DNA from: Alistipes provencensis
Lineage (GTDB): Bacteria > Bacteroidota > Bacteroidia > Bacteroidales > Rikenellaceae
Assembly: GCF_900083545.1 (NCBI RefSeq)
Contig: NZ_LT559262.1
Location: forward strand, 3,460,324-3,524,323
Reading direction: 5' to 3'
Length of the DNA stretch: 64,000 nt
Made by a program: the position numbers and the translations under genes. The notes beneath the pieces were generated by a model that had not been told where the DNA came from, did no database searches, and saw only the letters and a list, made by a program, of their open reading frames with translations. Below are positions 26,154 through 34,680 of the stretch, piece after piece; within the stretch, counting starts at the first letter, position 1, and every line of letters begins with the position of its first letter.

Positions 26154-26308
26154 AACGCCAAGCTGTTAGACATTCAGAGGGCAAAGATAGCGCAAGCCGG
26201 GCGCAGAGCCGTCTGCGACTGTGCCGAGGCGCAGCCTATCCAAGCCGAAGTTCACCTTCGGCAAAGATAAGAAATTTCCGCCGAAGACGAAAAAACATGT
26301 CAAAAAGT

Positions 26309-26339
26309 TTTGAAAACCAATGTTTTTTATCTTACTTTG
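26309..26339 (+). promoter_or_regulatory. Promoter of the cold-shock gene
   Basis: TTTTG, 19 bases, then TTACTTTG, 30 bases before the cold-shock start. Confidence 0.7.
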
Positions 26340-26369
26340 CTGACGTATTAACACTTAATTCTCTATTTT

Positions 26370-26570
26370 ATGACAGGTAAGGTAAAATGGTTCGATGGCA
26401 AAAAAGGCTACGGATTCATTACGGCGGAGAACGGCAAAGAGATTTTCGTACATTTCTCGGGAATCGTGAAGGATGGTTTCAAGTCACTCAACGAAGGTCA
26501 GGCCGTCGAGTTCGAAATTGGCACGGGTGCCAAGGGCGAGCAGGCCATTAACGTAAATGTAGTTGAGTAA
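26370..26570 (+). CDS. Cold-shock domain protein
   Basis: A 66-residue CspA-family nucleic-acid chaperone: [17 protein letters not shown] contains RNP1 (KGYGFI) and IFVHFSGI contains RNP2. It binds single-stranded RNA and DNA in the cytoplasm. Monocistronic, with its own promoter and a strong terminator. Confidence 0.97.
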   Translation: MTGKVKWFDGKKGYGFITAENGKEIFVHFSGIVKDGFKSLNEGQAVEFEIGTGAKGEQAINVNVVE

Positions 26571-26589
26571 ACTATAATTACCGGCATCA

Positions 26590-26627
26590 AAAGGGGGCTT
26601 CCTGCAAGAGGGAGGCCCCCTTTTTCG
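26590..26627 (+). terminator. Terminator of the cold-shock gene
   Basis: GGGGGCTTCC pairs with GGAGGCCCCC (one G-T), followed by TTTTTC. Confidence 0.9.
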
Positions 26628-26675
26628 CGGACTGTCCCCAAGGTTCGAAATAAACCCCGTTTCTTGGACGGGTTC

Positions 26676-26706
26676 TTGCCTGTTTGAAAAATAAATCGTA
26701 CTTTTG
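26676..26706 (+). promoter_or_regulatory. Promoter of the phosphofructokinase gene
   Basis: TTG, 20 bases, TACTTTTG (TAnnTTTG), about 50 bases before the start. Confidence 0.65.
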
Positions 26707-26755
26707 GGCGGCTAAAACCGAAATCAGGTTCAAAACACAATAAACCCAACACACC

Positions 26756-27991
26756 ATGAAAGAAGCAATCGCAATTCTGACCGGCGGCGGACCGGCTCCC
26801 GGCATGAACACCGTGGTAGGCAGCGTCGCCAAAACGTTCCTGCGCAAAGGCTATCGCGTGATCGGCCTGCATGAAGGCTACACGGGACTGTTCAACCCCT
26901 CGCCCCGTACCGTGGATATCGACTACCCGATGGCCGACGGCATCTTCAATCAGGGCGGTTCGTTCCTGCAGATGAGCCGGTTCAAACCCAAGGATTCGGA
27001 TTTCGAGAACAACTTCAACCTCAAGTTCTTCACCGACAACAACATCAAACTGCTCGTCACCGTCGGCGGCGACGACACCGCTTCGACGGCCAACCGCATC
27101 GCCAAGTTCCTCGAGGCCAAGAAATACCCCATCGCCAACATCCACGTCCCGAAGACCATCGACAACGACCTCCCGCTCCCGAAGGGAACGCCGACGTTCG
27201 GTTACGAGTCGGCCAAGGACAAGGGCGCCGTCATCGCCCGCGCCGTCTATGTAGACGCCCGCACGAGCGGCAACTGGTTCGTGCTGGCCGCCATGGGCCG
27301 CTCGGCAGGACATCTGGCGTTCGGTATCGGCGAGGCGTGCCACTACCCGATGATCGTCATTCCCGAGATGTTCGACAAGACGGAGATTACCGTCGAGAAG
27401 ATCGTCAACCTCGTCATTTCGTCGATCATCAAGCGCAAGCTCATGGGTATGGACTACGGTGCTGCCGTGATCTCCGAGGGCGTGTTCCACGCGCTGTCGG
27501 ACGAGGAGATCCGCAAGAGCGGCATCCACTTCACCTATGACGACCACGGGCATCCCGAGCTGGGCAAGGTGTCGAAAGCACACATCTTCAACGAGATGAT
27601 CGAGAAGAAGCTCAAGGAGCTGGGCATCAAGGTCAAGAGCCGTCCGGTGGAGCTGGGCTACGAGATTCGCTGCCAGACCCCGATCGCCTACGACCTGACC
27701 TACTGCTCGGAGCTGGGTATCGGCGTGCACAAGCTCTTCGCCGAGGGCAAGACGGGCTGCATGGTTTATGTGGATTCGGAGGGCAACGTCTCGCCGCTCT
27801 ACCTCAAGGACCTGCAGGACCCCACGACGGGCAAGATTCCGCCCCGGCTGGTGGACATCAAGTCGGACAAGTTCACCTCGGTGGTGGAGACCATTCTCAA
27901 CGCCATCACCCCGGAGGACTACGAAGGCGCCAAGGCTTACGTCAAGAACCCCGAGGAGTACGATTTCCACAAGATCCTGAACTGGAAATAA
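26756..27991 (+). CDS. 6-phosphofructokinase, probably pyrophosphate-dependent
   Basis: A 411-residue PFK-A family enzyme phosphorylating fructose-6-phosphate in glycolysis. The substrate loops are clear (LTGGGPAPGMN, VPKTIDNDL, AAMGRSAGHLA). At the phosphoryl-donor site it has GGDDT (104-108) and PKTIDND (132-138), where ATP enzymes have GGDGS and PGTIDND. Asp107 and Lys133 are the residues associated with pyrophosphate use. I therefore call it PPi-PFK on sequence; the reaction would be reversible. It is flanked by its own promoter and terminator. Confidence 0.9.
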   Translation: MKEAIAILTGGGPAPGMNTVVGSVAKTFLRKGYRVIGLHEGYTGLFNPSPRTVDIDYPMADGIFNQGGSFLQMSRFKPKDSDFENNFNLKFFTDNNIKLLVTVGGDDTASTANRIAKFLEAKKYPIANIHVPKTIDNDLPLPKGTPTFGYESAKDKGAVIARAVYVDARTSGNWFVLAAMGRSAGHLAFGIGEACHYPMIVIPEMFDKTEITVEKIVNLVISSIIKRKLMGMDYGAAVISEGVFHALSDEEIRKSGIHFTYDDHGHPELGKVSKAHIFNEMIEKKLKELGIKVKSRPVELGYEIRCQTPIAYDLTYCSELGIGVHKLFAEGKTGCMVYVDSEGNVSPLYLKDLQDPTTGKIPPRLVDIKSDKFTSVVETILNAITPEDYEGAKAYVKNPEEYDFHKILNWK

Positions 27992-28007
27992 TCCGGCAGC
28001 GATCCGA

Positions 28008-28044
28008 TAAAATCCCGGGAGGCTTTGAGCTTTCCGGGATTTTT
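28008..28044 (+). terminator. Terminator of the phosphofructokinase gene
   Basis: AAAATCCCGG and CCGGGATTTTT form the stem around GAGGCTTTGAGCTTT. Confidence 0.8.
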
Positions 28045-28081
28045 CCTATATTTACAGGTCACCCAAGCACCTTGACCCATC

Positions 28082-28972
28082 ATGAAGCAAACCCAAGAAT
28101 CCGCGTTCGAGCCGATGCCCGAAACGCCTGCGGAGCCGGAATCCCCGGCCCCCAAACCCGCCGGACAGCCGGCGGCATCACTCGCTGAAGCGAAAAAGAA
28201 CATCATTGCCGGCCTGCTGTGGTGTGTCGGCGGACTGGCTTTCAGTTTCATCTCCTATTACTTTACCGAAGCCGGCGGCCGCTACGTCATCGCCACGGGA
28301 GCCGTTCTCTGGGGCGCATGGCAGGCAATCACGGGATTATACCTCTGGTTGAAAATCAAATACAGCGCGGGGGAATACACAGCCTTTTGGCGCATGCTCG
28401 CGGCAGCAGTCTGCGCAGCCCTGCTCATCGGATACCTCACGGTGCTCTCCACGCAACTGGTGAGCGGAGAGGGCGAACTGCCGCTGCTCGACACCGAACA
28501 GACTTGCGACTGTCCGGATCTCGGACTGCGCATCCGGATTCCGGCCGGATACACCGCCTTCGAGGAGGCCATGGAGCCCGAAACCGATTCGACCTACGCC
28601 CGTTACACGATGTACGTCCTCGACGGCGGATGGGAATTCAATATCGACGCCCTGCAGGATGCCCTCAGCCCCGACGTGGAAAGCATCGCCGACCTCGCGG
28701 ACTACTGTGCAATCCGCGATTCGTCCTACTACGACGGCGGAATCATCAAGGCCTCGCGCCCCTTCGCGTCGAACGGCATCGACATGCTGCGCAGCGAAGG
28801 CCGCCGGACGGACTATCCGGGATTCGTCTTCTCGAACTACGACCTGAAACAGGGACAATCGCTCATCACCGTCGGGATCAGCTACCCCTCGAAGGAATAC
28901 GGCAAAACCGCAACGCTCCGACGAGTCGAGGAGTTGCTCCGGGGCATCGAACTGACAGAACCGGCTGAATAG
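28082..28972 (+). CDS. Membrane protein of unknown function
   Basis: A 296-residue protein I do not recognise. Residues 1-38 are Pro/Glu-rich and cytoplasmic-like. Three hydrophobic segments follow (about 41-62, 65-88, 101-122). The rest (from about 140) is soluble, with CDCPDLGLRIRIPAGY and a strand-rich pattern reminiscent of PsbP-like or DUF-type folds that follow such anchors. It lies alone between two terminators, so it is a single transcription unit. Confidence 0.65.
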   Translation: MKQTQESAFEPMPETPAEPESPAPKPAGQPAASLAEAKKNIIAGLLWCVGGLAFSFISYYFTEAGGRYVIATGAVLWGAWQAITGLYLWLKIKYSAGEYTAFWRMLAAAVCAALLIGYLTVLSTQLVSGEGELPLLDTEQTCDCPDLGLRIRIPAGYTAFEEAMEPETDSTYARYTMYVLDGGWEFNIDALQDALSPDVESIADLADYCAIRDSSYYDGGIIKASRPFASNGIDMLRSEGRRTDYPGFVFSNYDLKQGQSLITVGISYPSKEYGKTATLRRVEELLRGIELTEPAE

Positions 28973-28992
28973 GAGGATCGCACCACCGACAA

Positions 28993-29021
28993 AGGCGGGC
29001 CTTTTGCGGCCCGCTTTTTTT
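28993..29021 (+). terminator. Terminator of the membrane-protein gene
   Basis: AGCGGGCC-type stem: GGCGGGCC with GGCCCGC around TTTTGC, followed by TTTTTTTA. It abuts the stop of the convergent SLOG gene. Confidence 0.85.
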
Positions 29022-29529
29022 ATCCGAACAGCGTCGGAGCGGGAGCGGACAGCGCGGGGGCTGCCGGATGGAGGTCGAGCACCTCCAGCCCGCGGCGCAG
29101 GGCGCGGCGGACGGTGTAGTGCGTGCCGCCGGGCGAACCGTCGTACCACGCCACCAGAACCCGGGCGTTATCGACCAGAAAATCGTTGCGGACGGCATAG
29201 CATCCCCGGTGATAGACCGGGGAGAGCACCTCGACGGCATCGGCGGCGGCCAGCACCCGGCCGTAGCATTCGCGGTCGGACTGCGGAAAGCGGACCTCCT
29301 GCCCCCGGAAAGGAACCGCGGCGACCAGCCGGATGCCGGGCATGCGGTCGCGCAGTTCCAGCACCGCTTCGGCGGCCGCGAGGTCGAAACCCACGGCCAT
29401 GCCGCTCAGAAAAGTCCGGAAACCGCGTGCATACAACTCCCCCACCGTGCGGCGCAGAGCGTCGGCGGCATCACCGCAGTAGGTGCGGTGGCCGCTGAAG
29501 GCTACGGAGGTCCGGGGATCGGCGATCAT
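29020..29529 (-). CDS. SLOG-domain protein (YpsA/DUF1273-like)
   Basis: A 169-residue Rossmann-like SLOG protein. It shows TSVAFSGHR at the N-terminus, a GMAVGFDLAAAEAVL helix and the ligand-binding end NARVLVAWYDGSPGGTHYTVRRAL. SLOG proteins bind nucleotides or related ligands; the role here is unknown. The start MIADPRTS is the natural one for the family. The likely promoter box ends only five bases before this ATG, suggesting a leaderless message. Confidence 0.8.
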   Translation of the reverse strand: MIADPRTSVAFSGHRTYCGDAADALRRTVGELYARGFRTFLSGMAVGFDLAAAEAVLELRDRMPGIRLVAAVPFRGQEVRFPQSDRECYGRVLAAADAVEVLSPVYHRGCYAVRNDFLVDNARVLVAWYDGSPGGTHYTVRRALRRGLEVLDLHPAAPALSAPAPTLFG

Positions 29530-29534
29530 GTCTC

Positions 29535-29565
29535 CAAAGGTAGGGTTTTGGCCCGGACTTTGCAA
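29535..29565 (-). promoter_or_regulatory. Promoter box abutting the SLOG start codon
   Basis: On the minus strand TTG, 20 bases, TACCTTTG, then five bases and the ATG. Transcription would start at or next to the start codon. Confidence 0.6.
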
Positions 29566-29598
29566 GCCTTCCTGCTGAATTTAAAACACTCAGCAACT

Positions 29599-29808
29599 AT
29601 GAAAAACACAGGTATTGCCATCGTATCGCTCGTGGGCGGCATGATTATCGGTTCGGCCCTCACGATGCTTTTCACGCCCCAGTCGGGCCCCGAACTGCGC
29701 CAGAAGATCAAGGATTCGATCGACGACGAGATCGACCGCGTAAAGGACAAACTCGGCAAGGTCGAGAAGGAGATCGAGGAGGCACGCTGCAAGTGCGACG
29801 GGAAATAA
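29599..29808 (+). CDS. YtxH-like small membrane protein
   Basis: A 69-residue protein: one glycine-rich membrane helix (about 5-26, SLVGGMIIGSALTMLF) followed by the YtxH signature TPQSGPELRQKIKDS and a charged helix (DDEIDRVKDKLGKVEKEIEEA). This family is common in envelope-stress loci; function unclear. Thirteen bases separate it from the next small membrane protein, so they are likely co-expressed. Confidence 0.8.
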   Translation: MKNTGIAIVSLVGGMIIGSALTMLFTPQSGPELRQKIKDSIDDEIDRVKDKLGKVEKEIEEARCKCDGK

Positions 29809-29821
29809 ACGCCGCCCGAAC

Positions 29822-30157
29822 ATGGAAAACAAACCTTCCGGCGGCCGTTTCATAGTCTCGCTTCTGTTTTTCCTGACGACGGCGGCCATCGCCATCCTGC
29901 TGCTGCTCACGGCACTGGTCGTATGGCTCTCGTCCGTGACGGGCTCGTTCATCGTTTCGGCGCTGATTCTGGGCGGATTTTTCGCCCTCCTCGCCACGAT
30001 CGTCTACCTGCTCGCGATCCGGGATGCCGTGGATCATATCCGCTCGCAGGCGGAGACCGTTTACGAGGTGGCCCGGGCGGCACAGACAGGCTACGAATGG
30101 CTCGCCGGGAAGGTTTCCCTATTCCTACGGCTGCGCGAAGAACTCCACAGCAAATAA
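29822..30157 (+). CDS. Two-helix membrane protein (holin III-like superfamily)
   Basis: A 111-residue protein with two strong transmembrane segments (about 10-36 and 41-66) and a C-terminal amphipathic helix. The pattern matches Phage_holin_3_6-like proteins often encoded beside YtxH in Bacteroidetes; despite the family name there is no sign of phage here. It ends at a family A 3' element shared with the convergent rubrerythrin gene. Confidence 0.6.
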   Translation: MENKPSGGRFIVSLLFFLTTAAIAILLLLTALVVWLSSVTGSFIVSALILGGFFALLATIVYLLAIRDAVDHIRSQAETVYEVARAAQTGYEWLAGKVSLFLRLREELHSK

Positions 30158-30186
30158 AAAACGCCGGTGCTTTCGTACATCGTGAA

Positions 30187-30272
30187 GAGCGGGGCGGATG
30201 GATAGTACCGGAGTACATTCCATTCGCCCCGCTCGAGGGATGTGCGGAAATAGCCGCTTATAAATCGAAAAC
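30187..30272 (-). repeat. 3'-end structured element, family A, copy 2 (after rubrerythrin)
   Basis: Minus strand: rubrerythrin stop (TAGTTTTCGAT), a small GCGG/CCGC hairpin, then the outer stem GAGCGGGGCGGATGGA / TCCATTCGCCCCGCTC with the inner GTAC/GTAC stem. CACGATGTACGA follows, as CACGATGCACGA does in copy 1. Confidence 0.75.
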
Positions 30273-30823
30273 TACTTGAAGTAGCGCTTGTAAAGGCCCT
30301 CGAAACCCTTGCCGTGACGGGCTTCGTCCTTGGCCATCTCGTGCACGGTGTCGTGTACGGCGTCGAGGTTCTGCTCCTTGGCCATGCGGGCCAGACGCAT
30401 CTTGTCCTCGCAGGCGCCGCACTCGGCGTTCATGCGCTTCTCGAGGTTGGTCTTGGTGTCCCAGACGACCTCGCCGATCAGTTCGGCGAACTTCGAGGCG
30501 TGCTCGGCCTCCTCCCATGCGTAGCGCTTGTAAGCCTCGGCGATCTCGGGATAACCCTCGCGGTCGGCCTGACGGCTCATCGCCAGATACATGCCCACCT
30601 CGGTGCACTCGCCCATGAAGTGATTCTGGAGACCCTCCCACAGCTCGGGGCTGGCGCCTTTGCCGTCGCCGATCTTGTGGACCGTCACGAAATCGAGGTC
30701 GCCCTCGGCCTCTACCAGTTCAACGAATTTTTCCTTGCCTACCTTGCACATCGGGCACTGATCGGGTGCCTCGGGACCTTCGTGGATGTACCCGCAGACG
30801 GTACAACGCCATTTCTTTGCCAT
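30272..30823 (-). CDS. Reverse rubrerythrin (rubredoxin-first)
   Basis: A 183-residue non-heme iron peroxidase. The rubredoxin domain comes first ([12 protein letters not shown] with CxxC at 7-10, and CPMC at 23-26), followed by a four-helix diiron domain with Glu/His ligands ([37 protein letters not shown]). Such reverse rubrerythrins act as NADH-linked H2O2 reductases in anaerobes. A TACCTTTG promoter box lies upstream; the gene's end carries a family A element. Confidence 0.92.
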   Translation of the reverse strand: MAKKWRCTVCGYIHEGPEAPDQCPMCKVGKEKFVELVEAEGDLDFVTVHKIGDGKGASPELWEGLQNHFMGECTEVGMYLAMSRQADREGYPEIAEAYKRYAWEEAEHASKFAELIGEVVWDTKTNLEKRMNAECGACEDKMRLARMAKEQNLDAVHDTVHEMAKDEARHGKGFEGLYKRYFK

Positions 30824-30870
30824 AATACTTTGAATGTTTTAGTGTGTGTGATTGTATTCTGTTTACAGAA

Positions 30871-30878
30871 CAAAGGTA
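30871..30878 (-). promoter_or_regulatory. Promoter box of the reverse rubrerythrin gene
   Basis: TACCTTTG on the minus strand, 47 bases upstream of the start. A clear -33 TTG is not seen. Confidence 0.55.
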
Positions 30879-30953
30879 GCAAATCCGTCCGGAATCCGTA
30901 TAGATTTCCGATTGTCTTTTCTGATGGGGCGATAGGCTGCGCTTATAGCCGCG

Positions 30954-31016
30954 GCGCAGAACCGGGCAGAGAGCGCATGGACCATCCTTCGCCCCTAAAA
31001 CACGCCTCTTAGGCGT
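30954..31016 (-). repeat. Stop-codon hairpin repeat, family B, copy 2
   Basis: Minus strand: CACGCCTAAGAGGCGTG hairpin with the TAA stop of the upstream lipoprotein gene in its loop, then TTTTAGG and, further on, CCCGGTTCTGCGCC. Same order as at 18615 and 40618. Confidence 0.7.
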
Positions 31017-31941
31017 GGCGGTCGATTACCTCCTCGATCTGGGCCACGTCGGTCGAATCCTTCACCAGCACACGCTTGCGGCTGTCGAGCAGGTACATGG
31101 CCGGAATGGCATGGAGGTCGTAGAGGCTCTTCTCGCGGATGACGCACCCCTTGTCATAAGCGTTGATCCACGACGCGGGGATGCGGTCGCGGTAGTCGCG
31201 CCACTCCGTAAGGTCCTCGTCGGGATAAATGGCCAGCACCTTGAGCTGCCCCCGCTCGATCATCATCGACAGCATCGGCGACGAATCAATCGCCTCACGG
31301 ATGTCGCGACACATCGGACAGCCGGGGTTGTTGATGAACAGCAGCACATACTCGGCCTTCAGTCCGTAGAGGGTTCCCGAGGCGCCCGAGGCGAGCGTGT
31401 AGCGGAAATCGTTGGCCGGGTGTCCTAACCGGTTCTGCATGGCCATCTCCAGATCGTACTCCGGGGCGATGCGTTCGTATTCGTCGTACCACGGGGCGCG
31501 GAGCTGCGCCTGCAATACGGGAATATAGAACTCGTCGTTGCGCAGCGGCGAATTGGGATCGTGCAGCACCCGCTCGGCAAGCATCGAGAAGTAGTCGAGC
31601 ATCTTGCGCGAAGACGAAGCGCGGCGCATCAGCGAATCGATCGGGGCGCCGTCGGTCGGACGGTCGGAGATCAGCGCAATGTAGCGGGCATAGGCCTCGA
31701 CCATCTGCAGGGTGTCGGCCCGGACGGTGAAGAGCGTGTCGGCGAAATCGAAGCGGTCCCAGTAATGTTCGCGCAGGTAGTCGCGCTGCTCCTCGGGTGA
31801 GAGGCCCGACGGGGCGATGGCAGGGAGGAAGACCCGCGGACGGGTGTCCGAAGCCGCCGTGTCCTGCGAGGGAGCGCTGCGGCGGCGGCCGCACGAGGCG
31901 ACGCACAGGGCGGCCAGAAGGAGGATCAGGATGCGTTGCAT
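31009..31941 (-). CDS. Thioredoxin-like lipoprotein (DUF5106-type)
   Basis: A 310-residue lipoprotein starting at MQRILILLLAALCVASC (lipobox Cys17); longer in-frame starts lie upstream of the promoter box. Residues ~45-180 are the alpha-helical region seen before thioredoxin domains in Bacteroidetes DUF5106 proteins. The thioredoxin part has FINNPGCPMC (Cys208, Cys211) and IPAMYLLD at the cis-Pro. It likely works as a periplasmic thiol-disulfide protein. Its stop codon lies inside a family B hairpin. Divergent from gadC. Confidence 0.8.
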   Translation of the reverse strand: MQRILILLLAALCVASCGRRRSAPSQDTAASDTRPRVFLPAIAPSGLSPEEQRDYLREHYWDRFDFADTLFTVRADTLQMVEAYARYIALISDRPTDGAPIDSLMRRASSSRKMLDYFSMLAERVLHDPNSPLRNDEFYIPVLQAQLRAPWYDEYERIAPEYDLEMAMQNRLGHPANDFRYTLASGASGTLYGLKAEYVLLFINNPGCPMCRDIREAIDSSPMLSMMIERGQLKVLAIYPDEDLTEWRDYRDRIPASWINAYDKGCVIREKSLYDLHAIPAMYLLDSRKRVLVKDSTDVAQIEEVIDRHA

Positions 31942-31964
31942 AGGCTGAAAAGCTGTTTTACCTG

Positions 31965-31972
31965 CAAATATA
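31965..31972 (-). promoter_or_regulatory. Promoter box of the thioredoxin-like lipoprotein gene
   Basis: TATATTTG on the minus strand, 23 bases upstream of the start. Confidence 0.6.
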
Positions 31973-32080
31973 CGCATTTCGGGCAACAATCGTGCATCCG
32001 AGGGCCCCGAACCCCGGGGTTCGGCGGTTTTGCACGGTAGTTGCAACACCCCCATGCGTCAAAAACCAAATTAAACCACT

Positions 32081-33616
32081 ATGGATGTAAAAAAAACTAC
32101 CACGAGTACAGGGTTCAAATTGAGTGTCATGACACTTGCAATTATGAACGTGACGGCCGTAGTGAGTCTGCGCGGACTGCCTGCCGAGGCGGTCTACGGA
32201 CTTTCGTCGGCTTTCTACTACCTGTTTGCTGCAATCGTGTTTCTCATCCCGACGGCCATGGTCGCCGCGGAGCTGGCCGCGATGTTCTCCGACAAGCAGG
32301 GCGGAGTCTTCCGCTGGGTCGGCGAGGCATACGGAGCCCGCACGGGATTCCTCGCAATCTGGCTGCAATGGATCGAATCGACGATCTGGTACCCCACGGT
32401 ACTGACCTTCGGCGCCGTGTCGATCGCCTTCATCGGCATGAACGACACGCACGACGCGGCGCTGGCCTCGAACAAGGTATTCACGCTCTGCATGGTGCTG
32501 GCCATCTACTGGATCGCCACGTTCATCGCACTGAAGGGACTCGGATGGGTCGGAAAGATCAGTAAATGGGGCGGTATGATCGGCACGATCATTCCCGCGG
32601 CCCTGCTGATCCTGCTGGGTATCATCTACATCTCGACCGGAGGACACAACCACATGGACATGTCGCAGGGTTTCTTCCCCGACCTGTCGAAATTCAACAA
32701 CCTCGTGCTGGCCAGCAGTATCTTCCTGTTCTATGCGGGTATGGAGATGATGGGTATACACGTCATGGACGTGAAGAACCCCTCGCGGAACTACCCCAAG
32801 GCTATCATCATCGGTTCGCTCGTCACGGTCTGCATCTTCGTGCTGGGCACCTTCTCGCTGGGCTTCATCATCCCGGCCAAGGACATCAGCCTCACGCAGT
32901 CGCTGCTGGTCGGCTTCGACAACTATTTCCACTACCTCCACATCTCGTGGGCCGGACCGATCATCGCCATCGCCCTGATGTTCGGCGTGCTGGCCGGCGT
33001 GCTGACTTGGGTGGCCGGCCCCTCGAAGGGTATCTTCGCCGTGGGCAAAGCCGGCTACCTGCCCCCGTTCTTCCAGAAGACCAACAAGAACGGCGTACAG
33101 AAGAACATCCTGCTGATTCAGGGATGCGTCGTGACGCTGCTGGCGCTGCTGTTCGTCGTGATGCCTTCGGTGCAGTCGTTCTACCAGATTCTCTCGCAGC
33201 TCACCGTGCTGCTCTACCTCATTATGTATATGCTGATGTTCTCGGCCGCCATCGTCCTGCGCTACAAGATGAAGAACACGCCGCGTCCGTTCCGTCTGGG
33301 CAAGAAGAACGGCCTGATGTGGTTCCTCGGATGCCTCGGCTTCTGCGGCGCCCTGCTGGCCTTCGTCCTGAGCTTCGTGCCGCCCAGCCAGATCGCAACG
33401 GGCAGCAACACCGTCTGGTTCTCGGTGCTCGTCATCGGATGCGTGGTCGTCGTCGGCGCACCGTTCGTGATCTACGCCCTGCGCAAGCCGTCGTGGAAAG
33501 ACCCGCAGGCCGCTGCCGAGTTCGCCCCCTTCCATTGGGAAACACAGGCCAAGGCCGCAGCCCCCGCAGCCGCGCAGAGCCAGTCTTCGACAAGTAACGA
33601 CCAATCAACGAAATAA
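32081..33616 (+). CDS. gadC: Glutamate/GABA antiporter
   Basis: A 511-residue APC-superfamily transporter with about 12 membrane helices; the first helices carry VSLRGLPAEAVYGLSS and QGGVFRWVGEAYG, typical of GadC. It exchanges external glutamate for internal GABA, exporting the product of GadB and so removing cytoplasmic protons. The cytoplasmic tail is Ala/Ser/Gln-rich. The glutaminase gene follows after eight bases in the same operon. Confidence 0.93.
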   Translation: MDVKKTTTSTGFKLSVMTLAIMNVTAVVSLRGLPAEAVYGLSSAFYYLFAAIVFLIPTAMVAAELAAMFSDKQGGVFRWVGEAYGARTGFLAIWLQWIESTIWYPTVLTFGAVSIAFIGMNDTHDAALASNKVFTLCMVLAIYWIATFIALKGLGWVGKISKWGGMIGTIIPAALLILLGIIYISTGGHNHMDMSQGFFPDLSKFNNLVLASSIFLFYAGMEMMGIHVMDVKNPSRNYPKAIIIGSLVTVCIFVLGTFSLGFIIPAKDISLTQSLLVGFDNYFHYLHISWAGPIIAIALMFGVLAGVLTWVAGPSKGIFAVGKAGYLPPFFQKTNKNGVQKNILLIQGCVVTLLALLFVVMPSVQSFYQILSQLTVLLYLIMYMLMFSAAIVLRYKMKNTPRPFRLGKKNGLMWFLGCLGFCGALLAFVLSFVPPSQIATGSNTVWFSVLVIGCVVVVGAPFVIYALRKPSWKDPQAAAEFAPFHWETQAKAAAPAAAQSQSSTSNDQSTK

Positions 33617-33624
33617 GTAACGAC

Positions 33625-34608
33625 ATGATTCAGAAAATCGACAAAAAAGCGGTTCAGGAGGCCCTTCAGATGGCCTACGACCGCTGCAAGAACGAAACCG
33701 GCGGCAAGAACGCCGACTATATCCCCTATCTGGCCAACGTGCCGTCGAACCTCTTCGGCATCGCGGCCTGCCTGCCCGACGGCGACGTCGTGGCCGTGGG
33801 CGACGTGGACTACAAATTCGGCATCGAATCGGTGTCGAAGGTCCCGACGGCGATCCTCGCCATGAACCAGTACAGCGGACAGGAGATCCTCGACAAGATC
33901 GGCGCCGACGCAACGGGACTGCCCTTCAACTCGATCATGGCCATCCTGCTCGAAAACGACCACCCCTCGACGCCGCTCGTCAACGCCGGAGCCATCGCGG
34001 CCTGCTCGATGGTCAAGCCCGTGGGTGACAGCGACGGCAAGTGGAAAGCCATCATCTCGTTCATCGCCGATCTGGCCGGATCGGACGTGGAGGTGATCGA
34101 CGAACTCTACCAATCGGAGACCGCGACCAACTTCAACAACAAGTCGATCGCGTGGCTGCTGAAGAATTACAACCGCATCTACGACGATCCCGACATGGCG
34201 CTGGACATCTACACGCGCCAATGCTCGATCGGCGTGACGGCCAAGCAACTGGCCACGATGGCCGCGACGATCGCCAACAGTGGTGTGAACCCCGTGACCA
34301 AAAAAGAGGTTTTCAAACCCGAACTCACGCCCAAGATCGCCTCGATGATGGCGACCGTGGGATTCTACGAGCACACGGGCGACTGGCTCTTCACGACGGG
34401 ACTTCCCGCCAAGACGGGTGTCGGCGGCGGCATCATGGGCGTCGTGCCGGGCGTGATGGGCGTGGCGGCGTTCGCTCCCCCGCTGGACGAAGCCGGCAAC
34501 TCGGTGAAGGCCCAGAAGGCGCTGGCGTTCATCGCCGGGCACCTCAACCTCAACCTCTTCGGCACGACGCGCTGCGTGATGGCCGAAAAGGAACCGGTAG
34601 AGGCATAA
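33625..34608 (+). CDS. glsA: Glutaminase
   Basis: A 327-residue serine-dependent beta-lactamase-like glutaminase: glutamine to glutamate plus ammonia. The catalytic SxxK is ESVSKVPTAIL; VNAGAIAACSMV, NYNRIYDD and LPAKTGVGGG are further family motifs. Paired with gadC it supplies glutamate for the decarboxylase, and the ammonia released also raises pH. Followed by a strong terminator. Confidence 0.95.
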   Translation: MIQKIDKKAVQEALQMAYDRCKNETGGKNADYIPYLANVPSNLFGIAACLPDGDVVAVGDVDYKFGIESVSKVPTAILAMNQYSGQEILDKIGADATGLPFNSIMAILLENDHPSTPLVNAGAIAACSMVKPVGDSDGKWKAIISFIADLAGSDVEVIDELYQSETATNFNNKSIAWLLKNYNRIYDDPDMALDIYTRQCSIGVTAKQLATMAATIANSGVNPVTKKEVFKPELTPKIASMMATVGFYEHTGDWLFTTGLPAKTGVGGGIMGVVPGVMGVAAFAPPLDEAGNSVKAQKALAFIAGHLNLNLFGTTRCVMAEKEPVEA

Positions 34609-34625
34609 CGTCCTGCCCTGCAACG

Positions 34626-34665
34626 AAAAAAGGTCTGCATCCATCGGGGATGCAGACCTTTTTTT
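34626..34665. terminator. Terminator after glsA, bidirectional
   Basis: AAAGGTCTGCATCC and GGATGCAGACCTTT form a 14-bp stem with A and T runs on both sides, between convergent genes. Confidence 0.9.
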
Positions 34666-34680
34666 CGTGTCCTGCGGCAA

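Noticed and set aside
29822..30157. Prophage holin as a sign of a phage
   Set aside because: The superfamily is common as a chromosomal partner of YtxH; no other phage gene lies near.
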